Source: Tanytarsus gracilentus (Eukaryota; Arthropoda; Insecta; Diptera; Chironomidae). Taken from it: 64,000 nucleotides of DNA. Made by a program: the position numbers and the translations under genes. This document shows, one piece after another, positions 36,508-49,425 of this stretch; the stretch's first letter is position 1; every line of letters starts with the position of its first letter. The notes under the pieces were generated by a model that worked only from the letters and a program-made list of their open reading frames with translations, did no database searches and had not been told where the DNA came from. The DNA lies in contig JAXRKN010000045.1 of NCBI GenBank assembly GCA_038502055.1, forward strand, positions 6,966,501 through 7,030,500. Direction: 5' to 3'.

Positions 36508-37855
36508 GAAGTAAGTCTTATGTTTTTTTTGTGAACGGTTAAAAATTAGTCGTTAGAAGAATAAAATAAAATTGAGCGAGTTTTATGAGGATAAAATTTT
36601 TGAGAAATTAATTTAAATACTAAAATTTCATGATGAAATAAAATGAAAATTTTTTAACGTTTTTTTCCAAGATTCTTAAAATTTCAAATATTCTTAAAAA
36701 TCGCGCTCACAAACAATTCTAATGCGGAAAAACCATCATGGTGGAAACGAGAGCTAAAGTAACATTGAACAGTTATGAAGCAGCTCAGCCATTAGAAGAG
36801 AGAATCATAGAACCACCTTAAAAAATATTGCAAAGAAATACAGAAAAGCATGAAAATAATAATGCAAGAATTGTTGCTCCAAATCTCAGTTTTTATGCAT
36901 ATAAAAAAATATTCATTGCCGCACAATTGAGAAACAAATTGGAATGACTCTCTCTGCACTAAAAATGAATATGCTGAGCGCTTTTTATGTTTAAATTCTT
37001 TACTGAGATTCAAAAATTCATTTTCAAATTTAAAACAGAATAAAAAATTTTAATGCTTAAAAAAATTTCAAATTTATCAAAAATTTAACATAAAATTTTT
37101 TTCGTAACTTTCTTCTCAAAACTTTCTCACTGGGCACTCGAGCTCAACTTTTCTTTATATATAAATTTGCAATCTTCATTCCCGCGCCCACCATCAATGT
37201 CATCAAGGTAGCATAAAAGTAAGAAAATTGCAAATGCAGATTGTCGCAATCTGCATAAAATTTATTGCTTCTTTAACAACAAATAAAAAAATATCCCTCC
37301 CCGACTTTTATTAAAATTTAATTAATGATGTCATTGTGCCGTGCATAACATCACATAAAACATCAATTGCAATGAATAATGAAGTCGCCCACGGCAAAGC
37401 AAAAGTGAATAGTGTGAGATGACTCTTCGATGCATCGGCGCGACATCGATATGTGTTTTGTTGAATTGAGCAATTTTAATATGTTTACTTAATGATGGGA
37501 AAAAGTGCTTGCGGAGTTGCGATCGCTTTCATATGTGTACTTAATAGCATGTTTGACTTAATTGAAATTAGACTTTTATTTTCGAGAAATTTGTTTTGTA
37601 GATTTGTAGGTTTATTGAGCTGTCGTAAAAAGTTGTGAAAGAAAGTTTCGATTTTAAAGTTGGAATTTTTTGCTTTTACTTCGATAAACTTTGTTTTATT
37701 ATTTTTTATTATATTTTTATAATTTTAATTTATTAAATTTAAATTTTTGAATTTAATTTTATAAAATAATTTTAATGTTTTTATGATTTTTTTTATTGGT
37801 TTACATTTGAAAAAATTATTTGTTTACATTTAAATTTTTTTTATAAAGCACTCAT

Positions 37856-38143
37856 CTAAAAGATAAAATTTCCATCAGAAATAATTTCTTTTCCCATCAT
37901 AAACCAATTAAAATTCTTAAACAACTTCCATTTCTTCATTATTACTGGATTAAAGTCCAATTGAAGAAAATAACAAGACTCTTTACAATAATCTCTATTA
38001 TTAAATAAAGCGTCACATATTAAAATAGAGAAAATTATTTGCAAACCACTCATTTCAGCTCGATTTCTATACACGCGTAAGATTTGTTCGACTTGCACAA
38101 TTCTTAATGGCAAAAACAAACCAGCAATCGTTAAAATCCTCAT
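37856..38143 (-). CDS. Doubtful 95-aa ORF
   Basis: A single-exon ORF with a TATA-like TATAAATA at 38190-38183, 40 bp before its ATG, which fits a short leader. The protein starts MRILTIAGLFLPLRIVQVEQ, mildly hydrophobic, and has four Cys (ICDAL, DYCKESCYF). Codon use is not obviously different from the proven genes. No family was recognised, and the polyadenylation signal is more than 100 bp away, so chance remains likely. Confidence 0.25.
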   Translation of the reverse strand: MRILTIAGLFLPLRIVQVEQILRVYRNRAEMSGLQIIFSILICDALFNNRDYCKESCYFLQLDFNPVIMKKWKLFKNFNWFMMGKEIISDGNFIF

Positions 38144-39969
38144 TAATGCCTCAATAAAAGTCTTTTAACATTCAATGCGCTATATTTATAATTAAAAACT
38201 CGCCAGGCGCAAATTTGCATCTTCGACTCATTTTTTTCCCATGAACTCGCAACCGCATCAGACACAAATCATAGACATTAATTGAACTTCTTTTATAGGT
38301 TACGGCGCAATTTATTTATTGAATATTTTTTCTAGTAATGAAGATGGATTTGAAAGATTTTTAAAAGTTGAGTCTGTTATAAAATTATTCCTGGATTTTT
38401 AAAATTCATGTAATTTAAAATTTTAAGTGAATATTTAAAAAATTCCTTGATTTGATTTTTTAAATTCCAGGATATAATTTCAAATTTCCTGGATTTTTTG
38501 AATTTTCCTCTTGCTTTAAAAATTTCATTCACATTTACGCGCAACGTGAAGTGTAAGTGTAAGAGTGCAAAGTATCGTGTCCAAAACCATTTTCGCTTTC
38601 ATGCGCGATCTTTTTTAAAGTTGATCGCGCCGGTAAGGCTCACAGCAGCAGCATAAGCCAAGCCACAATTGCATAATTGATTTTTCATCTTCTCTTCAAT
38701 CGTGTACGATCCATCTGCTGAGCGCAGAAAATTCATGTTAACTGGCTTGCTCAACAAACATCCATTGCATTATTGTACAATTATGGCCATGTTATGGCTG
38801 AGAAGCGATACAATAAATGCAGCGAGAGGAAAAAAAGAATCACAATTACGTCAACTTGTGCAACATTCGTGTGCGATGCACTAGTTCTTGGAAGAAAGTA
38901 AGGTAAACTCGCGCTGCTCTCTCACAGCATGATTTGTAACTGTTTACGGTGTAAAATTGTGCGTGCTCATAGCATGAGTTGGAATGCAGCAAAACTCAAC
39001 TTGCTGAAATAAGTGAAAGCATTGAAAATTTATATAGTCAATAATAAAATTAATGGTCTCGTGATAATTAATGAAAGAGTCCTAAGAAATTCATTCTAAA
39101 TTGACATAAAGCATCAAATGAATTTGATTTATTGAGCGGGAGACCTTTTATTGATAGCGAAGTCGATAATTTATAGAAAATACTTCTTTTCTCTAATTTT
39201 TCTCACTTAATAAATCTTTTATAGTGAGCGAGTTAAATCGATGAATTGTAAATTGTAAATTGTGATTGGGAGGAGGATGGAAAAAGATTAAGAGTGAGTT
39301 AAAGATGAAATTTTCTATTTTTTGTTTCATTTGTTTAAATAATTTCGATTACTTTGGTATCTTATTTTTAAATTAAAAAGTACGTTATAAAAAAGCACAG
39401 AAAACTTTATAACGTAATTTTTAATTTTAAAAAAGTTACCAAAAAATGATAATCAAAGTAATCGAAAAAACTTAAAAATCCCTAATTTTTCGTCCTCTCC
39501 TAATTTTTTCATTTCCTTCATTCTTATCACATTAAGAAATGAAGTTGTAGTCGAGTTATTTATTGGATCGACCTTTCTCTAATTCCTTCGCTCAGACTGA
39601 ATATCGATGTATTTACATGAATAAATTAGCATTCCTAGCAGTTCTCAACTGCAAAATGTCTTTTTCGTGTGAAAATCATTCATTTGCTTTCAACAGTTAA
39701 ACTTTAATTTCTTGCGAGTGATCACAAAATATATTTCCGTCTTTTAATGAGTTGACGGCAAGCACGAAGTCAATTTTCGGCGGTGAGAAGTGATTAATGA
39801 ATACGTTCGTCTTCGGGAGTGAAGAAGAGTGTTAATGGGTAAAATGGTCAATTTGTAGGTCACGATAAATATCATATTTTTTTGAAAAATTATTGTTGGA
39901 CATAATAAGGTGTTTAGAATGAACAATTTTGTCGGGTGCTAAATGGAAAAGTAATTGACGAAAAAAAAT

Positions 39970-40083
39970 TCAAGGGTTGAAAACTTTTTAAAAAATTTAA
40001 AAACATTTTAATTTTTTTCTTATTTTAAATAAAACTTTAATCTAAACTTTTTAAAACTTTTCATAAATTTTCCATCCCTTGAA
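39970..40083. repeat. Short fold-back element
   Basis: 114 bp with clear inverted ends, TCAAGGGTTGAAAACTTTTT on the left and AATTTTCCATCCCTTGAA on the right; the AT-rich arms also pair. It is the best-preserved member of the family in this window. Confidence 0.65.
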
Positions 40084-43000
40084 CTCAGTTTTAAATATTT
40101 TTAAAATAACCAAACTCAGAAACATTCATCATCACCACTGTGACCAACAAAGATATGTTAGATGATAAAAAATACAAAAAGGAATACGGGTCACATTCTC
40201 ATGGTGAACGCGATGCATGAGTGCACCTTGTGATAATGTGGCACTTCATTATCTTTAATTTTCCAACTCCATTAAAAGCCTCTCTCCGCTTCTTCGACTG
40301 CAGCCAGAGATGCATTTTGATTGAATTGATTGCCATCGCTTCTGTTGTTGAGCTTGGGAAAATATTTTTCACTTTATCTATTTCAATTAAGAAATTTCTC
40401 TTCTTATTTCTCAAATCGCTATTGAGTTTTGAACTTTCATCATTATTTCTCTCTTTTTTTCTAGAATTCGATTCTAATGATTTACGATCATGAATATTAT
40501 TGTGAAGATGTTCAAGGTGTTTTTGTGGCTTAATGATCTTCCATCTCGCTCTTGCTCACATGTTCCCATGATTAGTTTATAATGCTACTGCCACGGCCCA
40601 TAGAACTTTATGCGGTGGATATCGAGGAGTGGACACAAGCGTATTCTATTTTTAAGAAATTTTTTTTATTTTTAAAGATCAGAAAATTAATTTTTTTTCC
40701 AAAATATCATTGTTTCCACTCATTGACTTTTATTACCAAACTCATTTTCTAACATCTTCATTTTTCGACTTCATATTCTGTCTTACTACTGCTGCCACTT
40801 TATTCAATTGTCTCTTTTCGCTGTTGCTTCAAAATGATCTCGCAAAAGTGCCATAAATTCTCTCAGTCTCTCTTTTTTGTGTCCAACATCTAAACACAAA
40901 AGCAGTGCCAAATGATGGAGCAAAAAAAAATGTCGAGTAATCTATGAATGATCTTGAGCAGTGAGAGAACTTTTTTTGTGGATAAATGAGGCGATTTATG
41001 GAATTATTTAAGAAATCTCTATTCTTTGAGATTTAGAAGCAACAATTGGGATTTCAGCTAGCTATTTAGTAGTCTGCGACTTTCAAGGTGTGAGAGAGAT
41101 CTTTTGGGATTTATTGAGCAGTGATACCCAAAATTTAAATTTAATTTTAAAATTAGATGAAATATTTATTTAATTTATTAATTTTAAAATTTTACATTTT
41201 AAATTTTATAAGTGCCACTTCTACTGCACGAACCCCGTTAATAATAAACAAACCAAAGAATAATGCCTCGAAATTGTCTTTTGTGGGACATTTGAGAAGT
41301 AAATCTCACGAGACTTTTTTTTCTTCTCCACATTATTATTTTTTTTCGCGTTTATGATCACTTTAGTGACTATTTCACGGTATTTTGGTCAATTCTCATG
41401 TAATAATGAAAGAATATTTTTTTAAGGCGCAGCTAGTTAAAAGTTTCACAACACTCTTTTTGTTTCTTTTTTGTTGCTAATCATTTAGCGAAAGTAAAAG
41501 TTTATGCGAGGAATTTTTATGTGCCACCGCGACGATGTCACTGCCTTTTTTACGAGAGTATCTATGGGAGTGAAGAAAATTAAGCTTTTTTGTTTCTCGT
41601 CAAGGTTTCGCATTTTATGCAGAAGGTGAATGTCTTGCTGTCAGTCTCATAGATGATGATGCACACCTTGAATTATTCATCCCTTGAATCGTATTCATTC
41701 ATCGACAAGGTGTAGAAACTTTTAATCTTCGGAGTGTCCACTCCTCAAAAATCGAGTGTTAAACGAGGCGCGGAATGTTTAGAAATGTTTTTCAGGTGCA
41801 TGAACTGAATTTCTTCGCTCGTAAACTTTTTTTCGCAATCAATCATTCAACTCATCATCCACTGTATGCGCGCTCGTCAGCTTCTCGCTTTATTGATTTC
41901 GTTTATGAACCGAAAAACGTTCAGATGAGTGGCATCGATTATTTGCTGATTTGCAAAAATTTTATTTTGTTGCTCGAGTGAAATGTCAGATGGTTGAAAA
42001 TTAGGCAAAAATTTCATGGATGATCGAAATAAATCGAGAACTAAGCAAAGGCAATTAAATTTTTTCTTTTATTACTTAATGGATGTATCATAGTCGTATA
42101 CCATAACGGCACTTTTTCAGCTCGAGCGAAAACTTTAATGAATCAATCAGAGAAGTTTATCAGCAGACGGTTGAGAGGAGCCAAGTGAGTGGCATATGAT
42201 AGATGAGAATTTGAGATAAATGAAAATGCAATAATTTCTGGCAGTTTGGTTTTTATGAAAATTACTTTCTTACGGTAGCTTAAATTTCTATGAATATGAG
42301 AGATTCATTTTAATTAAATTAAAAGCAATCTTGAATAAATTAATTTAAATGTGAATAATTATTCATGAGGCTGTAAATAATTCTGGTGAGAATCGAGAGT
42401 GATTTTTTATGGTAAAGGATTAAGAAATATATTTAAAATTTCCATCTCACGATCATTAAAATTATTTTTTCCCTTTCTCTTCCGATGTTATCAGTTCAAC
42501 ATTAATAAATGGCACAAATCACGCGACGGACTAGAATTATTTAGTTCACATGATCGCCATTCCGAATGCCTTCGGAGATAACTCAATTAATTCAATATTG
42601 CCGGAGAAGTTTTCAATTAATTGCCACCATCATGTTTGCATTCGTAATTCATCGTTTTCGCAGTGTGACACCAAACTGCCATTAGTACCTGTGTGATAAT
42701 TGATGGCTTAGTGCCATTAATTAACTCATAAATGCCTGCGAGTGATGCGAGAAAAAGATAAAAAAAATGTTGAAAAGCGATCGACACTAATTTAGTTTTT
42801 TTAAAGAAAAGTTGAGGATAAAAAAATTCATCAAAACTTTTTTGAGTTTTCATCCCTTGAAATTCGCACTAGGTGATGGGTAGGATAAGTGATGCACAAC
42901 AAATGACTTTCAATTATCAGCGTTTAACATCAAACTATATGTGGCACGACATACAATTGTTTCTCACTCTTAACGCTCGACACATCGTTGCTGCTTGTAT

Positions 43001-45228
43001 GTAAAATGTAAATGTGGGTCTTGAGAAAGAATTATGAACAATGAAAAAGGTGCATAGTACACACACTGACTGCATAATTGCGATTATGTAGAAGTCTATT
43101 TTCACTCTTAACACCTTTCTATCGCATAATGGCAATTTTGCAAAAAAAACTTTATAAATCATCATCATGGGTGTGAATCACATCAATTACATGTTGAACA
43201 TTATCACAGTTGATGCAGATGCAGCAATAATTTTTCATTTAATGCACAAATGATGTTAATAGAATAATAGTTGAGATGAGATAAAAAAACGATCTAAAAT
43301 TATTATAATGAACAGCTGGAAAAGTCATGAGTTAATTTACATGCACAGAAGAGGAAGAGACGGATATTAATTTAATTAATTATTGTTCAGATTTATGTGA
43401 ATGCTTTTGATTAGTTATGAATGTTAATTCGGTTGAGATGAAAATTCTGAGATTTTATGTTTGAATTAATTATAAATTAACGGTAAAATTCAAATTTCAA
43501 AAATTATTGTTTTAATTTTTGTTACAACATTAAATTTTAAAATTGTAAGACTCTTCACAATTTTTAATTACTCAACAATCAAATTTTCATCGCCTGTCAG
43601 TTTAAACAATTTTTATCACCTTCAACGTAACATTTTCAATAACTCAAACTCTCTTGTGGACATTTTAATTATCACAATTGCTTTCGCCTTGATTTATTTC
43701 TTACAAAATCTTTCGCACGCAAAACTGAGATTTGACAAACGCGATAAAAAATATATTTTGATCTCCCGCTTGCATAATAAGCACGTTTCGGTAGAGAGCA
43801 ACTGAGGAGAAGAAAAATGTTTACCAACTGTGAGCGGCTAAAATTTTAATCGATCGTCAAGAGACAAATTGCGGGCATTAATGATGATGATAGTGATTCC
43901 AGGTCTTTTTTCGAGTTTAACGATCGTTTAATGGTCGACGATTGAAATTTGCACGCTTAATGATTGGCAATAAGTTGTATGTCGCTGTTAGCGTGATTAT
44001 GATCAGAATGCACTTGATGGAAAGGTTTAGATGGAAATTAAGTACTAGAAAATTTAGAATGACAAACTTTAAAAAAAATTGATTTTTCTTTTTCAAAATA
44101 TTAAACGGATTTTTTTTTAAATTTTCATAAATTTCACTTTAAATTATTTATTTTTTAAATCCATTTTAAAAACTTGTAATTTTCTCAAATATTTCAAAGT
44201 GTCCCAACCTCTTTTTGACTCTCAATTAATTTTCTCTGACTCTCTTTCAATTACCTCAAGAAAGTGTCGCTGGTTCACTTTTTTAACGATTCTTTAACTA
44301 CATTTTGAATGCGCTGAGCAATAAAAAAGAGTTGAAAATTTAATTGAAGAAGAAATAATAAAAAATTTGTCAACCGCACGTACGAAGAATATTTCTGGTT
44401 GCAGTGATGATGTCATTGCACTTTTTATCGTCTCGAAAATCTTGTTTTTAGTAAAATTTTCATGTGGTTCTTTTACTCAAAAAAAATAAAATTGGGATTT
44501 TGTTAAAATGTTAAGAGTTGCATTTTTTACTTTTTATCTCAACGCGCAACTTGTTCGCCTTCGGGCTTTTTCTCGAACATAAATTTTGAGATTGATTTTT
44601 ATCACAAAAAAATGAGAGCAAAATAAATGCAAAATAATTTAAAAACTTTAGTTTGAGATAAAAAATATTCAAAAATTTTAAAACAGAACAAAAAAGTTTA
44701 AAAAAATTGAAGAACATTCAGTAAATTTCTTCTCCTTGATTTATTTCCCTCATAAATAATTTAGACAAGCTCTGAAGTTGATGATGAACACAAAAAGTGA
44801 ATTAAAGGCACCGCATAACAAAACCGTCAATCGACTGCGGGTAAAATCGAACGACCTTGAAATTGTGATATTTTTATTTATTTTCTTAAAAAAATTCATC
44901 TCTCAATTGAACTCAATTTGCTTCGGAAGTGAGAGAATTAAGAAATTAAATTAATTTTGCACACGTCATTAAATAATTGACAAATCACATCCGTGTCATG
45001 GAATTTAATGAAGATGATCCTTGAAATTTCTTTCACTTCTGACCCAGCTCAATGATTTTTATTTTTAAATTTTTACAGATGTCAATCGAGCGTCTTTTGT
45101 TATTTGCCTAAAAACACTTTGTCCATCATCGTCTTCTAACTTCGTTCACTGATGAGCACTCGACAAAGTTTTAAGTTTATTTTTTTCGATGGTAAAACAA
45201 ATGTCGAGAGGAAGAGAGATGAAAAATC

Positions 45229-45329
45229 AAGGAGTGGACATTTAAATATATTTAAAAAATGTTTAAATATAAATGCAAGTGATTAAATTTTTTAAATTTT
45301 TTTTATAATTTTAAGTTTCCCATCCCTTT
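45229..45329. repeat. Short fold-back element
   Basis: About 100 bp from AAGGAGTGGACATTTAAA to TTTAAGTTTCCCATCCCTTT, inverted ends of the same family, no ORF. Confidence 0.5.
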
Positions 45330-46226
45330 CTTTTAAAAAAAGTGTGTTTGAAGATGAGGAAAAGAAAATAAACGATCTCATCATGAGATCATGAGAATGG
45401 CACTCAGTTTTCGCTTTTTTAAAAACAAGTGCGACAAACAATTCTAATTATTTATTCCAAGTGAACAAATTCCTACACAAGAGAGACAGAAATATGCGTT
45501 GGATGGCAGCAATGAGTTTAAATCAAGTTTAATTGTCATAAATGGCAGCGTGAGTCCATGACATAATTGCGAGTTAATTTTTTTGCGATCAGAAAAAGAT
45601 TAATTTGGAGGAAATTAAATTTCACGCTAAACCACCAAAAAAAATTAAACTTACATCATCAACAGCAATTTGCTGAAATTACTTTTTTATTTCACTAATT
45701 TTTCAAGTGTCACTGCTAATTTTCATCAAGTTTCGCGGAAAAATTCTTTTGAAAAATTTTCTTTTGTGCAATTTTAAGAATTATTTTTTGAAACAGTTGC
45801 AAGCATTGAAATCTTTCGCTCGTATTTGCTTTACACAATTTATTCAACGCTCGAGCACAGAAAAAAATCCAACCAGCACGTTTGAAGTTTCACGATGAAC
45901 TGAAAAGTTGTTGAGTTAAAACTTTTTTTTTCTCTTTTGGTGTGTTGAAACGTGGTGGAAACTGAAAGAATGAGAGAATCGAGGGCAGAAATAAAATGTG
46001 ATCATAAACAATTTTGTCGGCAATTTATCAAAATTTTGAAGTGTTGAGATCATCGTGGAAAAATTAATTAATTTACTTAAGTTTAAAAATATATTAGGAA
46101 CAAAATTAAAGTTTTTAAAAGCGAGAATTTGAAAATTGAATTTAATCTCAAGTTGAAGGGTTCGGATCCTAAAAGTTTAAAATGTTTTAAATAGGTTTAT
46201 TATTTTTATTATTTTTCCACTTTTTA

Positions 46227-47143
46227 GCGTAACCCACAAAGTGGTGTAACGCTTATATGCTCGTGATTCCGTCCGTCCGTCCGTCCGTCCGTCTGTCCGT
46301 CCGTCCGTCCGTCCGTCCGTCTGCACAAGCGAGATCTCGGTCCCTGGACCAGCTAGAGACTTCTAGTTTTCGCCAGATGGTAGCTCTTAGGGTCTTTATG
46401 TGCAGGCACTGACTATTTTTTGAGTCATGACCTATGGTCGTGCCATGGACGGCCATAACGTCCATTTTTCATACAAATTTTTTCTTATATGGCTTCATGG
46501 GTATCGTTGAACTCGTGATTGGACCAGAAATCGATTGGCATTGATTCGTAACTTGACCAGGAATCGATTGACATACATGATTTTTCGAGTCGTGCCTATG
46601 GTCGTGCCACAGACAGCCAAAATGTCATTTTTCAGAACTATGGTTTCATGGGTATCGTTGAACTCGTGATTGGCCAGGAATCGATTGATATAGATGATTT
46701 TTGAGGAATGTCCATCATGGCCGGCCAGCAGTGCCACGGACAGCCAAAATGTTCATATTTCAGTACTATGGCTTCATGTTTCTCGGTTTACGCGTAATTG
46801 AACCAGGAACTGAATGGCATTGATGATTTTTGATGAATGTCCATCATGGACGGCCAGTAGTGCCACGGACAGCCAAAATGTCCATTTTTCAGAACTATGG
46901 TTGTATGTTGTCTTTGAGCTTTTATATGCTATAAGGGGGTAGTGCCACGCACAGATGTCCTTTTCGAACTATGACTTCTGGGTTCGTTGAACTCGTAATT
47001 GGACCAGGAATCTAATGACATAGACGATTTTTGAAAAATTGTCGAACAGGACTGCCACGGACAGCCAAAGTGTCCGGATTGACTTAAACTCATTTTTTAT
47101 GCACTTGATTTTCAAACACTGATCTGTTACAAGTGGGTTACGC
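46227..47143. mobile_element. Repeat element with GCGTAACCCAC ends and CGTC array
   Basis: Perfect 11-bp inverted ends GCGTAACCCAC (46227-46237) and GTGGGTTACGC (47133-47143) bound a 917-bp element with a composition unlike its neighbours. A tetranucleotide CGTC array lies at about 46268-46322. After it, a degenerate unit repeats about five times at roughly 75-150 bp spacing, with blocks such as GGTATCGTTGAACTCGTGAT, GACCAGGAATCGATTG, GTGCCACGGACAGCCAAAAT and TTCAGAACTATGG. No real ORF is present and no target duplication was seen at the ends. It looks like an old non-autonomous repeat that expanded internally. Confidence 0.75.
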
Positions 47144-49350
47144 GGCAACACCCACGTGTGGGTTTTGAAACATTTTTTAATTATTTTCAAATTTCTACCA
47201 ATTTCCCTCAAAAGTCAAAATAGATAGCCGCCAATCAGCCGCTATTTAACATCATAATTTTAAAACACAAGCCCAGTCTAGCCGGCATGCTCTCAATTGG
47301 CTTTTAAGTAAATATTTGAGATGCAAATTTACCTTCTTTCAGACTCAACTTATTCTTGTTCTTTTATCATCGACCACATCTCATTGCTCGCCTCTTAATA
47401 AAGTCATAAAAAGGCAATTTCAATGTCATAGGAAATTAATTCACCACTTTATTACTATAATTAAGCGTCACACAGATTGAGAAAGAAAAAATTGTAATTG
47501 CAGCTGTGCGATCAAGCTTGTTCGATATCGTACGAGATAGACAGGACCCAGACTTTCGATTAAAGAAGAGAAAAAAATTCAATTCATCGTAAATCAATCA
47601 ACTTCCTTTGAAAAAAGTTTTGGTCTATAATTATTTTGGAAGTCGAGTGCAATTGTCCTTGAATGATTTCATTTAAAAAAAATATTTTAATAATTAACTT
47701 CCGATGGACTGATGATGATAAGCTTTGTTGAGGATTTTAAATAATTAACAAGAATTAATTAAGACATGTTTAAATTTATGAAGATTTTCTGACGGATGAA
47801 GCTTCTGAATAATCTATGGTTTCAAATTTTATGCATTAAAAATATTTAATTTTGTTCGTTTGTCGAAAAATTAATAAAATTTGCTAAAATTCTTTTAAAA
47901 CATGCAGAAATTTTATTTAAAAAATCATATTTTAAATTTCATCCCGCCACACTTGGCTCTACATCACTCTACTAATACTCAATTAATCTCATTTTTATTT
48001 TGACTAATTAACGAACAATAAACAGTCAGCTTAAAACCATCAAATTCACGTCATCTCATAAATTTCTCAAGAATGAAAAATTCATAGCGAATTAAATAAA
48101 TTTAAAACTCAAAATAAATTGTGTCAGTTGTGTGGCTCATCGCGTGCAACGAAAAAAAAGATATCGCGAGGTGTGAAATGCGAATAAAGTTTTTTTTGCA
48201 ATCGTCTCATCTTCGTGCACACATTCGATTCTGTTGTGTGTGCGGTCGTGTGTGTTGTTAAACAATTAAAAACTTTTTCCCGCATATCAGTTCAAATTTT
48301 ATTTTTAGCGGTTTAGCAATTTTTTTATTGAATTTATTCATGAAATGCAAATTGAATTTATTTTGTGAGTTTTAAACTGTTATCAGTTCAACAACCTCAT
48401 GTCGATATTTGCCGATAGGTTTTAAGTATTTCAAGTTTGTTCGCTTAATTAAGCTAAAACAAAATATTGAAAAAGTCACGTAATTTTGCTTATCTCTTTT
48501 CACTCACATTCCTTGAAATAATTTTTTTCATTCAATTTTAGTTTGAAAAATTAAAAAAGAAATTATAAAATTCAACTGAAAAATTAAAAAGCAATTTAAG
48601 GATGATAAAAAATTTTGATGTCAAAAAATCTGTTCGATCAGAAATTTAAATTCAAAGGTTTCAAATTTTAGGTTAAGATGAAAATAAACTAAACACATTT
48701 AAGGATCAAAAACCTTAATTTAACTGAAAACTTTCTCTGCATCTAAAATTGATATTTAAGTAGAAGATTTTTACTTCCTCAACTTTTATACAATCATGAT
48801 TCGCACTTTTTTCTTATCAACACCAAAAAAAAACTAAAAATCAGCAACGACTTGATAAAAGTCTGTGAATTTCTTATCTAAACACTTTTTTCATGGTCGT
48901 TCGGTTTAATCTGGTTTAAGTTTTAAAAATCTCAAGAATCTAATAAGTGCGTACTCAAAAAACTTCAAGCCTTTTTTAGCAATCTGTTACTCATATTTCT
49001 AAAATAAAAATCAATGCAATAATTTTTAAATCACATTTAAACAAAAACTACAAAAAAATAAATGCAAGTAAATTTAAAAAAATAAATGTAATTAATTGCA
49101 TTAACACTTTTTTGGTTATGCGATATAACTTTTTCATCCTCTGCATTTAAAAATTATCTAAAAGCTCATTTTGACATAAAACATCTTCTTCTTTTTTATT
49201 AAAATATAATTTTTTTTCTCTCACATTTTTAATGACTTTTGTAACATTTAAAAATACATTTTTGTATATGTTGTTTTGAGATTAAGGATTTTAGGGTGCA
49301 TTTCACAGAAAACAAATTTTGCGTTTTAATTTTCACGCAACTTTTCTTAG
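47144..49350. other. No gene seen
   Basis: AT-rich 3' flank of the Hph gene. A GTGTG-rich patch lies near 48230-48260. No supported ORF. Confidence 0.5.
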
Positions 49351-49358
49351 ATTTTCAC

Positions 49359-49425
49359 CTGAAACAGACAAAAATAAAAATTAATTAATATTTTTTTGAC
49401 AACTTTCTTATCTTCACAGACTTAC
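49359..49425 (-). other. Possible alternative last intron of Hph
   Basis: The strong donor ACT|GTAAGT after 49426 and the acceptor TCTGTTTCAG before 49358 define a 67-bp intron of typical size. Splicing would replace the last residues KSVKIRKLSKKY with ENLRKVA after the shared Asp-Cys. Both ends are open, so either or both forms may exist. Confidence 0.5.

Larger units (their letters stand above)
33501..37850. other. Mostly empty stretch
   Basis: AT-rich with no supported coding gene. It includes the candidate promoter and leader exon on the + strand at 35997-36507 and a short perfect hairpin at 37234-37256 (ATGCAGATTG, loop TCG). Confidence 0.45.
38195..46226. other. Long stretch without a clear gene
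   Basis: About 8 kb of AT-rich DNA. Fold-back elements lie at 39970-40083 and 45229-45329. A CCTGGATTTTT motif recurs in both orientations at 38390-38510. A 17-bp palindrome GATCTCATCATGAGATC is near 45375. ORFs at 40221, 41775, 42617 and 42935 have no splice or promoter support. Confidence 0.5.

Noticed and set aside
46253..46465. Minus-strand ORF with TDGRTDGRTDR repeats
   Set aside because: It is the translation of the CGTC tetranucleotide array within a repeat element.
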